Assembly (NCBI RefSeq): GCF_015163075.1
Contig: NZ_JADDXU010000005.1
Span: forward strand, 372,001 to 436,000
From: Streptomyces justiciae
GTDB taxonomy: Bacteria > Actinomycetota > Actinomycetes > Streptomycetales > Streptomycetaceae
Direction of reading: 5' to 3'
DNA: 64,000 nucleotides
A program made the position numbers and the translations under genes. How positions within the stretch are numbered: position 1 is the first letter of the stretch; each line of letters starts with the position of its first letter. The notes under the pieces were generated by a model. It saw only the letters and a program-made list of their open reading frames with translations. It searched no databases and was not told the DNA's origin. Shown piece after piece: positions 25,979-34,304 of this stretch.

Positions 25979-27244
25979 ATGACGGACACGACCCTGAGCG
26001 CCCCACCCACCGGCTACGGCCGAGTCTTCGCCGTACGCGAGTTCCGTGCGGTCTTCGCCGCGCACCTGCTCTCGCTGCTGGGTGTGGTGGTCGCCGAGAT
26101 CGCGCTGTCCGTCCTCGTCTACGACCTGACCGGCTCCCCTCTCCTCAGCGCACTGGCGTTCGCGCTCGGATTCCTGCCGTACGTCGTCGGCGGCACCCTG
26201 CTCGCGGGGGTCGCCGACCGTTTCCCGGCCCGGCGGGTGCTGGTGCTGTGCGACCTGGTGTGCGCGGCGTGCGTGCTGCCGATGACGCTGCCGGGGGCGC
26301 ACATCGCGGTGCTGCTCGCGCTGCGGTGTGCGCTGGCCGTGGTGTCGCCGGTGTTCGCGGGGACGCGGATGGCGACGCTGGCGGACATCCTCGGGGACGG
26401 GGACCTGTTCGTGCTGGGGCGCTCGCTGCTGCGGATCGTGTCGCAGGGGGCGCTGCTGGCCGGGTACGGGGTCGGCGGGGTGCTGCTGACCGTCGTATCG
26501 CCGCGGCACGCCCTGTTGATCACGGTGGTCACGTTCTGCGCGTCGGCGGGACTGCTGCGGTTCGGTACGCGGCGGCGGCCCGCGCGGGCGGCGTCGTCGG
26601 GCGGGAACGCGCTGGTGACGGATTCGCTGAAGGGCGCGAGGCAGGTGCTGGCGGACCGCAGGGTGAGGGTGCTGCTGTTCCTGTTCTGGGTGCCGCCGAT
26701 GTTCGCGGTGGTGCCGGAGGCGCTGGCGGCGCCGTACGCGGACGAACTCGGTGCCGGTTCGGTGGGGCTGGGGTTGCTGATGTGTGCGTTGCCGGTGGGG
26801 ACGATCGCGGGCGAGCTGTGGGCGGGCGCCCGGCTCCGCCCGGCGGCGCGGGAACGGATCGCGTTGCCGTTGGTGTGCGTGACGCTGCTGCCGTACGTGG
26901 GCTATGCCCTGCGTCCGGGGCTGCCGGTGTCGCTGCTTCTCCTCTTTCTCTCGGGGGCGGGTTCGGCGTACACGCTGGGGCTGGACCAGTGGTTCGTGCG
27001 GGCGGTGCCGGAGGGGCTGCGGGGGCGGGCGATGACGCTGCTCACGGCCGGGTTGATGACGATCCAGGGGGTGGGGATGGCGCTGGCGGGGGTCGCGGCG
27101 CAGTTCGCGGGGGTGGCGTGGACGGTGGCGGGGGCCGGGGTGGTGGGGGCGGCGTGCTGTGCGCTGCTGGCGGCGGAGGCGCGGCGGACGGGTGGGGAGG
27201 GGGCGGCCCGACCGAATACCAAGACGGGGCTGACCACCATGTGA
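25979..27244 (+). CDS. MFS transporter
   Basis: 421 residues from the ATG at 25979; a GTG at 25955 is an alternative. Twelve hydrophobic segments and MFS loop motifs (GVADRFPARRVLVLCD between helices 2 and 3, FAGTRMATLADIL) fit an efflux-type major-facilitator permease. It is divergent from the ArsR-type regulator gene and is probably controlled by it. The substrate is unknown. The MarR gene begins 21 bp downstream. Confidence 0.88.
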   Translation: MTDTTLSAPPTGYGRVFAVREFRAVFAAHLLSLLGVVVAEIALSVLVYDLTGSPLLSALAFALGFLPYVVGGTLLAGVADRFPARRVLVLCDLVCAACVLPMTLPGAHIAVLLALRCALAVVSPVFAGTRMATLADILGDGDLFVLGRSLLRIVSQGALLAGYGVGGVLLTVVSPRHALLITVVTFCASAGLLRFGTRRRPARAASSGGNALVTDSLKGARQVLADRRVRVLLFLFWVPPMFAVVPEALAAPYADELGAGSVGLGLLMCALPVGTIAGELWAGARLRPAARERIALPLVCVTLLPYVGYALRPGLPVSLLLLFLSGAGSAYTLGLDQWFVRAVPEGLRGRAMTLLTAGLMTIQGVGMALAGVAAQFAGVAWTVAGAGVVGAACCALLAAEARRTGGEGAARPNTKTGLTTM

Positions 27245-27265
27245 CCGGCCGGTAAGGTCGGTGCC

Positions 27266-27775
27266 GTGCCGAAGCCCCTCAGTCTTCCCTTCGATCCCAT
27301 CGCCCGAGCCGACGAGCTCTGGAAGCAGCGCTGGGGAAACGTGCCGTCGATGGCCGCGATCACCTCGATCATGCGGGCCCACCAGATCCTGTTGGCCGAG
27401 GTCGACGCGGTGGTGAAGCCCTACGGACTGACCTTCGCGCGCTACGAGGCGCTGGTCCTGCTCACCTTCTCCAAGGCCGGCGAGCTGACCATGTCCAAGA
27501 TCGGCGAACGCCTGATGGTGCACCCGACGTCCGTGACGAACACGGTGGACCGCCTGGTGAAGTCCGGCCTGGTCGACAAGAAGCCCAACCCCAACGACGG
27601 CCGCGGCACGCTCGCCGTCATCACGGACAAGGGCCGCGAGGTCGTGGAGGCGGCGACCCGCGACCTCATGGCCATGGACTTCGGCCTCGGCGTCTACGAC
27701 GCGGAGGAATGCGGCGAGATCTTCGCGATGCTGAGACCACTACGGGTCGCGGCGAACGACTTCGACGAGGACTGA
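27266..27775 (+). CDS. MarR-family regulator
   Basis: 169 residues with a winged-helix domain at about 55-125 (GLTFARYEALVLLTFSKAGELTMSKIGERL, then the wing DGRGTLAVITDKGRE). The final region has a helical dimer interface. A perfect ACCGGCCGGT palindrome at 27244-27253, just before the start, could be its binding site. It may share a transcript with the MFS gene. Its order relative to a DUF3817 gene and icmA is conserved in my memory of S. coelicolor (SCO5413 to SCO5415). Confidence 0.9.
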   Translation: MPKPLSLPFDPIARADELWKQRWGNVPSMAAITSIMRAHQILLAEVDAVVKPYGLTFARYEALVLLTFSKAGELTMSKIGERLMVHPTSVTNTVDRLVKSGLVDKKPNPNDGRGTLAVITDKGREVVEAATRDLMAMDFGLGVYDAEECGEIFAMLRPLRVAANDFDED

Positions 27776-27850
27776 CACCGCCGACCCACCCGTCAACAGG
27801 CGCGAGCTCCTCGCACCTGAAGGTGATCTTCCCTGCGCATAATCGATCCG

Positions 27851-28245
27851 GTGCCGAGGGTGTGCTGCTTGCCTGCCGGGGGAACGGCCGCGGTGATGGC
27901 CACGGTGACTCTGAGGGCTGGAGGCTCGGCCCGTGCCAGTGCGACCGGGGCGACGCCGATCGGGACGTTCGACTACGACCTGCGGGGAGCGGGCGTGAAG
28001 GTCCCGGTGGGCTGCTTTTCGACGCACTCCATCGGCGGCTCAGGCACTGGAGGATCGACTTCGCCTATGCGGACACCGACAACAGGACGTACAAGACGTC
28101 ACGCGGCGCGACGCACCTCGAGTGCAGGGGCAACCCCCTGCGGCGCGCCTCGGCTCAGCGGCTTCCGAAGTACGGGAAGGCCTGTGCGAAGTTCTATGTG
28201 AACGGGAAGCTGCGCGCCGTGCAGTGTCACTTCATCACGAAGTGA
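27851..28245 (+). pseudogene. Frameshifted small secreted protein
   Basis: No single frame covers this stretch convincingly, but two do so in turn. The first gives TVTLRAGGSARASATGATP and KVPVGCFSTHSIGG up to about 28020-28050. A second frame then gives HWRIDFAYADTDNRTYK, RGATHLECRG and CAKFYVNGKLRAVQCH, ending FITK* at 28245. The two halves make a cysteine-containing secreted-type protein of the kind common in Streptomyces, so a frameshift probably broke it. No clear start or signal peptide remains. A sequencing error is possible. Confidence 0.5.
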
Positions 28246-28248
28246 GGT

Positions 28249-28590
28249 TCAGGCCGCGGCGGTCTTGGCGGTCGCGTTCTCGGTGACGAGCGGTGTGACC
28301 TCGCGGGTCACCTTGCGCTCGACGAAGAAGGCGGCCGTCGGGACCGTACCGGCCAGCAGGACCCAGGCGAGGCGGCCCAGCGGCATCTTCGCCTTGGTGC
28401 CCAGGTCGAAGGCGAAGACCAGGTAGAGCACGTACAGCCAGCCATGGGCGATACCGACGCCGGTGACGAAGCCGTCGAACCCGTCCAGGCCCAGCAGCCG
28501 CTTCCCGATCACGCCGATCGTCAGCAGGATGAGCAGCACGGCGGTGACGTAGGCCATCACCCGGTAACGGGTCAGGACGCTCTTCTTCAT
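28249..28590 (-). CDS. DUF3817 integral membrane protein
   Basis: 113 residues with three membrane segments (about 10-30, 45-62 and 67-90) and the DUF3817 pattern GIAHGWLYVLYLVFAFDLG. It is divergent from icmA; the 22-bp palindrome at 28625-28646 lies between the two starts and could control both. It is a paralogue of the protein encoded at 15960-16307. The function is unknown. Confidence 0.87.
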   Translation of the reverse strand: MKKSVLTRYRVMAYVTAVLLILLTIGVIGKRLLGLDGFDGFVTGVGIAHGWLYVLYLVFAFDLGTKAKMPLGRLAWVLLAGTVPTAAFFVERKVTREVTPLVTENATAKTAAA

Positions 28591-28624
28591 GCCGTCGAGA
28601 GTAACGGGTGGTTTGCCGTCGACT

Positions 28625-28646
28625 TTTACTAGGACGTCCTAGTAAA
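28625..28646. promoter_or_regulatory. 22-bp perfect palindrome upstream of icmA
   Basis: Perfect 11-bp arms (TTTACTAGGAC at 28625-28635 and its complement at 28636-28646), ending 8 bp before the icmA start. The site lies between divergent genes, so a dimeric repressor bound here would block icmA and perhaps the DUF3817 gene. Which regulator binds is unknown; the TetR-type protein encoded just after icmA is one candidate. Confidence 0.7.
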
Positions 28647-28654
28647 TTTGAAGC

Positions 28655-30355
28655 ATGGACGCTGACGCCATCGAAGAGGGCCGCCGACGGTGGCAGGCCC
28701 GGTATGACGCTTCTCGTAAGCGGGAGGCTGACTTCACCACGCTCTCCGGGGATGCCGTGGAGCCGGTGTACGGGCCTCGTGCGGGGGATCGTTACGAGGG
28801 GTTCGAGCGGATCGGGTGGCCCGGGGAGTACCCGTACACGCGAGGGCTGTACGCCACCGGGTACCGAGGGCGGACGTGGACCATCCGGCAGTTCGCCGGG
28901 TTCGGGAACGCCGAGCAGACCAACGAGCGGTACAAGATGATCCTCGCCAATGGTGGGGGCGGGCTGTCTGTCGCGTTTGACATGCCTACCCTCATGGGGC
29001 GGGATTCCGATGATCCGCGGTCCCTCGGGGAGGTCGGGCACTGTGGAGTCGCCATCGACTCCGCCGCCGACATGGAGGTGCTGTTCAAGGACATCCCGCT
29101 CGGGGACGTCACCACCTCCATGACCATCAGTGGGCCTGCCGTGCCTGTGTTCTGTATGTACCTCGTCGCTGCGGAGCGGCAGGGGGTCGATCCCGGTGTG
29201 CTGAACGGGACCCTCCAGACCGACATCTTCAAGGAGTACATCGCCCAGAAGGAGTGGCTCTTCCAGCCCGAGCCCCATCTGCGGCTCATCGGGGATCTGA
29301 TGGAGTACTGCGCCGCCGGGATTCCCGCCTACAAGCCGCTCTCCGTCTCCGGGTACCACATCCGCGAGGCCGGCTCCACCGCCGCGCAGGAGCTCGCCTA
29401 CACCCTCGCCGACGGGTTCGGGTACGTGGAGTTGGGGCTCTCGCGCGGGCTCGACGTGGATGTGTTCGCTCCTGGGCTCTCGTTCTTCTTCGACGCCCAC
29501 GTCGATTTCTTCGAGGAGATCGCCAAGTTCCGGGCGGCCAGGCGGATTTGGGCCCGGTGGATGCGGGATGTGTACGGGGCGAAGTCCGCGAAGGCCCAGT
29601 GGCTGCGGTTCCATACGCAGACGGCCGGCGTTTCGCTGACCGCTCAGCAGCCTTACAACAACGTTGTACGGACCGCCGTCGAGGCGCTCGCCGCCGTGCT
29701 CGGTGGCACCAACTCCCTGCACACCAACGCCCTCGACGAGACTCTTGCCCTCCCGAGTGAGCAGGCCGCCGAGATCGCGCTGCGGACCCAGCAGGTCCTC
29801 ATGGAGGAGACCGGGGTCGCCAACGTCGCGGATCCGCTGGGTGGTTCCTGGTACGTCGAGCAGCTGACCGATCGCATCGAGGCCGACGCCGAGCGGATCT
29901 TCGAGCAGATCAAGGAGCGGGGGCTGCGGGCGCACCCGGACGGGAAGCACCCCATCGGGCCCATCACGTCCGGGATTCTGCGCGGGATCGAGGACGGGTG
30001 GTTCACCGGGGAGATCGCGGAGTCCGCGTTCCAGTACCAGCAGGCTCTGGAGAAGGGGGACAAGAGGGTGGTGGGCGTCAACGTCCATCACGGCTCCGTC
30101 ACCGGGGACCTGGAGATTCTGCGGGTCTCTCACGAGGTCGAGCGGGAGCAGGTGCGGGTGCTGGGTGGGCGTAAGGCGGGGAGGGACGACGCTGCGGTGC
30201 GGAGCGCGTTGGAGGCCATGCTCGACGCCGCGCGGGACGGTTCCAACATGATCGGGCCGATGCTGGACGCGGTGCGGGCTGAGGCGACGCTGGGTGAGAT
30301 CTGTGGGGTGCTGCGGGACGAGTGGGGGGTGTACACGGAGCCCGCTGGGTTCTGA
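28655..30355 (+). CDS. icmA: Isobutyryl-CoA mutase large subunit
   Basis: 566 residues, the same size as IcmA of S. cinnamonensis. It belongs to the methylmalonyl-CoA mutase family but lacks the B12-binding domain, which sits on a separate small subunit (IcmB, not in this window). Phe80 (IRQFAGFG) and Gln198 (KEYIAQKE) replace the Tyr and Arg of methylmalonyl-CoA mutase; this pair marks isobutyryl-CoA specificity. It interconverts isobutyryl-CoA and n-butyryl-CoA, linking valine breakdown to butyrate. The ATG at 28655 is directly downstream of a 22-bp palindrome. It should need the MeaB chaperone encoded 20 kb upstream. Confidence 0.93.
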   Translation: MDADAIEEGRRRWQARYDASRKREADFTTLSGDAVEPVYGPRAGDRYEGFERIGWPGEYPYTRGLYATGYRGRTWTIRQFAGFGNAEQTNERYKMILANGGGGLSVAFDMPTLMGRDSDDPRSLGEVGHCGVAIDSAADMEVLFKDIPLGDVTTSMTISGPAVPVFCMYLVAAERQGVDPGVLNGTLQTDIFKEYIAQKEWLFQPEPHLRLIGDLMEYCAAGIPAYKPLSVSGYHIREAGSTAAQELAYTLADGFGYVELGLSRGLDVDVFAPGLSFFFDAHVDFFEEIAKFRAARRIWARWMRDVYGAKSAKAQWLRFHTQTAGVSLTAQQPYNNVVRTAVEALAAVLGGTNSLHTNALDETLALPSEQAAEIALRTQQVLMEETGVANVADPLGGSWYVEQLTDRIEADAERIFEQIKERGLRAHPDGKHPIGPITSGILRGIEDGWFTGEIAESAFQYQQALEKGDKRVVGVNVHHGSVTGDLEILRVSHEVEREQVRVLGGRKAGRDDAAVRSALEAMLDAARDGSNMIGPMLDAVRAEATLGEICGVLRDEWGVYTEPAGF

Positions 30356-30404
30356 TCGTTGCCGCCGGCTGGGGCTGGGCGGGGGTGGGTCGCGCGGCCC
30401 GGCG

Positions 30405-31100
30405 CTACGGGGTGCCGCCTGCGCCCACCCGTGCCGCCCCAGCGGCACGACTGCCCGCAGGCTCAGCCGAGTTCGGAGTGTCCGACGCGCCCGCCAACCC
30501 CAGCAGCAACACCCGCGTGAACCCCCGTACCCACTCCTCGTCCGCCGGTTCCGCGCTTACCAGGGTGCGGTGGACCACTGCTCCCGCCACCACGTCGAAG
30601 ATCAGGTCGACCGTGCGGGAGGCCTCCTCGGGGTCCGACTCGGGGGGTAGCTCGCCGCGCGTCTGGGCTCGGGCGCGGCCCTCCAGGACCAGGCGTTTCT
30701 GGCGGTCGACGATCGAGGCGCGGATGCGTTCGCGGAGGGCGTCGTCGCGGGTGGACTCCGCCACCACCGCCATCAGGCCGCTCTTCGCCTCCGGGCGGGC
30801 CAGGATCGCCGCGAACTGGAGGACCACGCCCTCGATGTCGGCGGCCAGGGTGCCGCGGTCGGGGAGGCGCAGTTCGTCGAAGAGTTCGGCGACGGCGTCC
30901 ACGACCAGCTCGTTCTTGCCCGGCCAGCGGCGGTAGATCGTCGTCTTCGCAACCGCCGCCCGCGTCGCCACGTCTCCCAACGTGAGCTTGGACCAGCCCA
31001 GCTCCACCAGCGCCTCCCGCGTCGCCGCCAGGATCGCGGCGTCCGCGGCGGCGGAGCGGGGGCGTCCTGAGGCCCGTGGGACGGGAGTGCGGCTCTGCAT
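30405..31100 (-). CDS. TetR-family regulator
   Basis: 231 residues from the ATG at 31100; an in-frame ATG at 31121 is less likely. The helix-turn-helix is at about 12-60 (AILAATREALVELGWSKLTL, AVAKTTIYRRWPGKNELVV). The C-terminal part is the usual TetR_C-type ligand domain and ends in an Ala/Gly-rich tail. It is convergent with icmA. A 17-bp palindrome 84 bp upstream (31184-31200) is a probable autoregulatory operator. Confidence 0.9.
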   Translation of the reverse strand: MQSRTPVPRASGRPRSAAADAAILAATREALVELGWSKLTLGDVATRAAVAKTTIYRRWPGKNELVVDAVAELFDELRLPDRGTLAADIEGVVLQFAAILARPEAKSGLMAVVAESTRDDALRERIRASIVDRQKRLVLEGRARAQTRGELPPESDPEEASRTVDLIFDVVAGAVVHRTLVSAEPADEEWVRGFTRVLLLGLAGASDTPNSAEPAGSRAAGAARVGAGGTP

Positions 31101-31183
31101 CCCCCGACCATAACCGGCCATTCCTGTGAAGCCGTGAGGGAGATCACCGGAGGGTGGTCGTCAGGAGGCACTCAGTGCCATTA

Positions 31184-31200
31184 CGCTACGACTCGTAGCG
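31184..31200. promoter_or_regulatory. 17-bp palindrome between TetR and thioredoxin-TPR genes
   Basis: CGCTACGA at 31184-31191 and TCGTAGCG at 31193-31200 around one central base. The shape suits a TetR-type dimer and the position is upstream of the TetR gene at 30405-31100. Confidence 0.6.
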
Positions 31201-31336
31201 AAACCACTGGCGTGGGGTGGGGACCCGGCGTCGATCACCAAATAAACAGGCCCCGGCTTGAGGATCGGCCGGGGGTCCGGGGGTTGTCCCCCGGGGTATG
31301 GAGCACCTACGCGCGCGAACGGGGGAGGATAGGCGC

Positions 31337-32317
31337 ATGCAGCCACGGAACATGTCCATGAGCGGAGTCGTCGACCTCGCCGCGGTGAAGGCGGCCCAGG
31401 AGGCCAAGGCGAAGGCGGAGCAGGCGCGGGCCGAGGCCGCGCGGCAGGGCGGCGGCCCAGGGGCCGTGTCGCCCGCCGACCTCGTCATCGACGTCGATGA
31501 GGCCGGGTTCGAGCGGGACGTCCTCCAGCGGTCCACCGAGGTGCCCGTCGTCATCGACTTCTGGGCCGAGTGGTGCGAGCCCTGCAAGCAGCTGAGCCCG
31601 GTGCTGGAGCAGCTCGTTCTCGAGTACAACGGCCGCCTCCTCCTCGCCAAGATCGACGTCGACGCCAACCAGATGCTGATGCAGCAGTTCGGGGTGCAGG
31701 GCATCCCGGCGGTGTTCGCCGTCGTCGCCGGGCAGGCGCTGCCGCTCTTCCAGGGCGCCGCCGGCAAGGAGCAGATCCAGCAGACCCTGGACCAGCTGGT
31801 GCAGGTCGCCGAGCAGCGCTTCGGGCTCACCGGCCTCACGGTCGACCCCGACGCCGCCCCCGGTGCCGCCCAGGACGCCGCTCCGGCCGTACCCGCGGGG
31901 CCCTACGACGCTCTCCTGGAGGCCGCCGTACAGGCCCTGGACGCGGGCGACTTCGGCGGTGCCGTCCAGGCGTACAAGAACGTACTGAGCGACGACCCGG
32001 GCAACACGGAGGCCAAACTCGGCCTCGCCCAGGCCGAGTTGCTGCACCGGGTGCAGGGGCTCGACCCGCAGCAGGTGCGCCAGGACGCCGCCGGGAAGCC
32101 GGCGGACGTGCAGGCGCAGGTCGCCGCGGCCGACCTCGATCTGGTCGGCGGACATGTCGAGGACGCCTTCGGGCGGCTCATCGAGACGGTGCAGCGCACC
32201 GCCGGTGACGACCGGAACGCCGTACGTGTCCGGCTGTTGGAGCTGTTCGAGGTCGTCGGGCCCGATGACCCGCGGGTGATCGCGGCGCGCCGGGCGCTCG
32301 CGCGGGCGCTGTTCTGA
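31337..32317 (+). CDS. Thioredoxin-TPR chaperone (CnoX/YbbN-like)
   Basis: 326 residues from the ATG at 31337, preceded by GGGGGAGG. A low-complexity Ala/Lys/Glu segment (16-40) precedes a thioredoxin fold (about 50-160) with the active site CEPC at 80-83 (WAEWCEPCKQL) and the cis-Pro region GIPAVFAVV. TPR-like helices follow (about 190-326). This is the architecture of CnoX/YbbN, a chaperone that hands clients to GroEL or DnaK. Unlike the E. coli protein it keeps both cysteines, so redox activity is possible. Confidence 0.9.
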   Translation: MQPRNMSMSGVVDLAAVKAAQEAKAKAEQARAEAARQGGGPGAVSPADLVIDVDEAGFERDVLQRSTEVPVVIDFWAEWCEPCKQLSPVLEQLVLEYNGRLLLAKIDVDANQMLMQQFGVQGIPAVFAVVAGQALPLFQGAAGKEQIQQTLDQLVQVAEQRFGLTGLTVDPDAAPGAAQDAAPAVPAGPYDALLEAAVQALDAGDFGGAVQAYKNVLSDDPGNTEAKLGLAQAELLHRVQGLDPQQVRQDAAGKPADVQAQVAAADLDLVGGHVEDAFGRLIETVQRTAGDDRNAVRVRLLELFEVVGPDDPRVIAARRALARALF

Positions 32318-32964
32318 CCGGGGCGAGGACCCCGTTCTGAGCAGCCTCTAAACGCCCGGGCATGTGGTGCCCGAGTGAAAGATTTGCCGATGGAGCGTCA
32401 CTGCGGCCGCGCTTTACCAAATCTTGGTAATCGCGGCCGCTGTTACTGCAAGTAAGTTCTGGGCGTTGTTCTGTCGGATTATGTCCATCCGTCAACGTCT
32501 TTGTCCGGCCCCTCAGAGCTACCCGGAGTCGTCGGTCGAGACCAGCGGGTCGTTGTTCGGTTATCCGGCCGTTACTACCGAGTAACGAAGCCCCTTGTGC
32601 GGGCGGCGAGAATGCACCACGATCGGCGACGCTCGGTCCATTCCCCGTACCCCGACAGCCGGTCGGGCCCGCGGGAACTCCTGGGTCCCCACCGAGCAGA
32701 GCCGGCGGCAGTGGCGCCGGCTCTTGGACAGGGGGGTCTTCGCCCACCCGGCGAAGCCTGTCCAGGTTGTGCGTGATGTGCGTCAGGCGCGACCAGTGGT
32801 TGTCGCTCGGGGGTGATCGCCGGTGATCGGTGCGCGGTTCGCGCCTCCGAGTACGGGCGCTCTCCTTCCCGAGGACGTAGCACTTCTCCCATCCCTGCCC
32901 GGCTGAGCCGTCTGTTCGACAGGGCAGCCAGGGTCAGGAGATGTACGTCCGAGAAGGAGGAAAT
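32318..32964. promoter_or_regulatory. 647-bp intergenic region with nested hairpins and TTACT/AGTAA inverted repeats
   Basis: I see no gene here. Three related inverted repeats occur. One is a large composite hairpin at 32403-32440, with GCGGCCGCG arms outside and TTACCAA/TTGGTAA inside. The second is TTACT-GCA-AGTAA at about 32443-32455. The third is CGTTACT-ACCG-AGTAACG at 32570-32587. They precede the DUF6230 operon and look like binding sites of one regulator. The downstream gene is read from 32965 with AGGAGG ahead of it. Confidence 0.5.
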
Positions 32965-33597
32965 ATGGAGTCCCAGGTGCGTGGCGGGACCAGATGGAAG
33001 CGGTTCGCCGTCGTGATGGTGCCCAGCGTGGCCGCCACGGCCGCGATAGGTGTCGCCCTCGCGCAGGGCGCTCTCGCCGCGTCGTTCAGCGTCTCCGGTC
33101 AGTCGTTCAAGGTGACGACCGACCAGCTCGACGGCACCGGCTTCGTCCAGTACGGAGCCATTGACTCGGGTTACACGCTCGACGGCAAGAAGACGGCCCA
33201 CCCCGTCGCGGTCTCGGCCTTCAAGTCCGCGACCATCAAGAACCTGTGCCAGTCGGTTGTCACCCCTGACATCCCGCTGCTCGGTTCCGTCAGCCTCATC
33301 CTGAAGGCCGGCGGTGGCAGCACCCCGGTCGAGGCCGAGAACCTGTACATCGACGTCGAGGACCTCAGCGCCGACGCCACCTTCCGTGGCATCGACATCG
33401 GCGTGGCGGCCAAGGACGCGGCCAAGGGTCCGGGTATCGCCAAGGGCGACACCGCGAACCCGTACGGGTTCGCCCAGCAGGCCGACTCGGTCACCCTGAC
33501 CGACGTGAAGCAGACGGCGTGGGCGACCACCGCCGGAACCTTCAAGCTCAGCGGCCTGAAGATGTCGCTGTCCAAGGGTGTCAAGGAGTGCTACTAA
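32965..33597 (+). CDS. DUF6230-family secreted or membrane-anchored protein
   Basis: 210 residues from the ATG at 32965 (AAGGAGGAAAT upstream). An N-terminal hydrophobic segment (about 14-37) ends in ALAAS, compatible with a signal peptide. The rest is beta-rich (FSVSGQSFKVTTDQLDGTGF) and matches the DUF6230 proteins of Streptomyces. First gene of a three-gene operon with DUF6114 and a secreted low-complexity protein. The function is unknown; an envelope role is inferred. Confidence 0.85.
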   Translation: MESQVRGGTRWKRFAVVMVPSVAATAAIGVALAQGALAASFSVSGQSFKVTTDQLDGTGFVQYGAIDSGYTLDGKKTAHPVAVSAFKSATIKNLCQSVVTPDIPLLGSVSLILKAGGGSTPVEAENLYIDVEDLSADATFRGIDIGVAAKDAAKGPGIAKGDTANPYGFAQQADSVTLTDVKQTAWATTAGTFKLSGLKMSLSKGVKECY

Positions 33598-33734
33598 GCA
33601 CTCGCTGACGGGCGGGGGAGCCGGTGGCGCCCCCGCCCGTCCACTCTCCGGCGGCTGTTCGCACCTTCTCCACAAGCGGCCGCACGACGCACAACTCACC
33701 ACCACAGCAACGCCGTTACAGGGAGCTGTTTTCC

Positions 33735-34304
33735 ATGAGCGCCGAGACTCCTGCCGTACCCGGCCGCGATGAGCACTACCTCCGGGTCGCCAAGCGGAAG
33801 TTCCGCGCCTGGCGAGGCACCCGGCCGTTCTGGGCCGGCCTGTTCGTCATGCTCGGCGGACTCCCCATCGCCTACTTCCCGTACGCAAACCTCCAGATCG
33901 GCCATCTGACGCTGGCGATGGCCACCACCGCGGGCGCGGGGTCCCTGATCATCGGCGTGCTGCTGGTCGTCCTCGGCATCAGCCTCTGGTTCCAGAAGCA
34001 CGTCCGCACCTTCGCGGGCGTCGCGGCGATCCTGCTGGCCCTGGTGTCCATCCCGGTCTCGAACCTCGGCGGGTTCCTCATCGGCTTCCTCTTCGCCCTC
34101 GTCGGCGGAGCGATGGCCGTGGCGTGGGTGCCGGGCGAGGCGCCCGAGGTCCAGCCGGTCCCGGAGGCCGGTGCGGGAGAGAGCGATGCGCCGCAGGGCG
34201 CGGTCCCCACGCTCTCCAAGGACGCGTACGACGTTGGTGAGCCGAACGATCTGTCAGGAACGAGCCCGGCGAACGGGGCGAACGGGAGGCACAGTGCCGG
34301 CTGA
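33735..34304 (+). CDS. DUF6114 integral membrane protein
   Basis: 189 residues from the ATG at 33735. About four membrane segments lie between residues 30 and 135 (FWAGLFVMLGGLPIAYFPY, SLIIGVLLVVLGISLWF, VAAILLALVSIPV, FLIGFLFALVGGAMAV). A charged C-terminal tail follows. DUF6114 genes are normally paired with DUF6230 genes, as here. The next gene starts inside its 3' end (GTG at 34294, stop at 34304). Confidence 0.87.
   Translation: MSAETPAVPGRDEHYLRVAKRKFRAWRGTRPFWAGLFVMLGGLPIAYFPYANLQIGHLTLAMATTAGAGSLIIGVLLVVLGISLWFQKHVRTFAGVAAILLALVSIPVSNLGGFLIGFLFALVGGAMAVAWVPGEAPEVQPVPEAGAGESDAPQGAVPTLSKDAYDVGEPNDLSGTSPANGANGRHSAG

Noticed and set aside
32575..33705. Minus-strand frame opposite the DUF6230 gene
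   Set aside because: Antisense and compositionally unlike a protein; the plus-strand gene has a strong ribosome-binding site and signal peptide.
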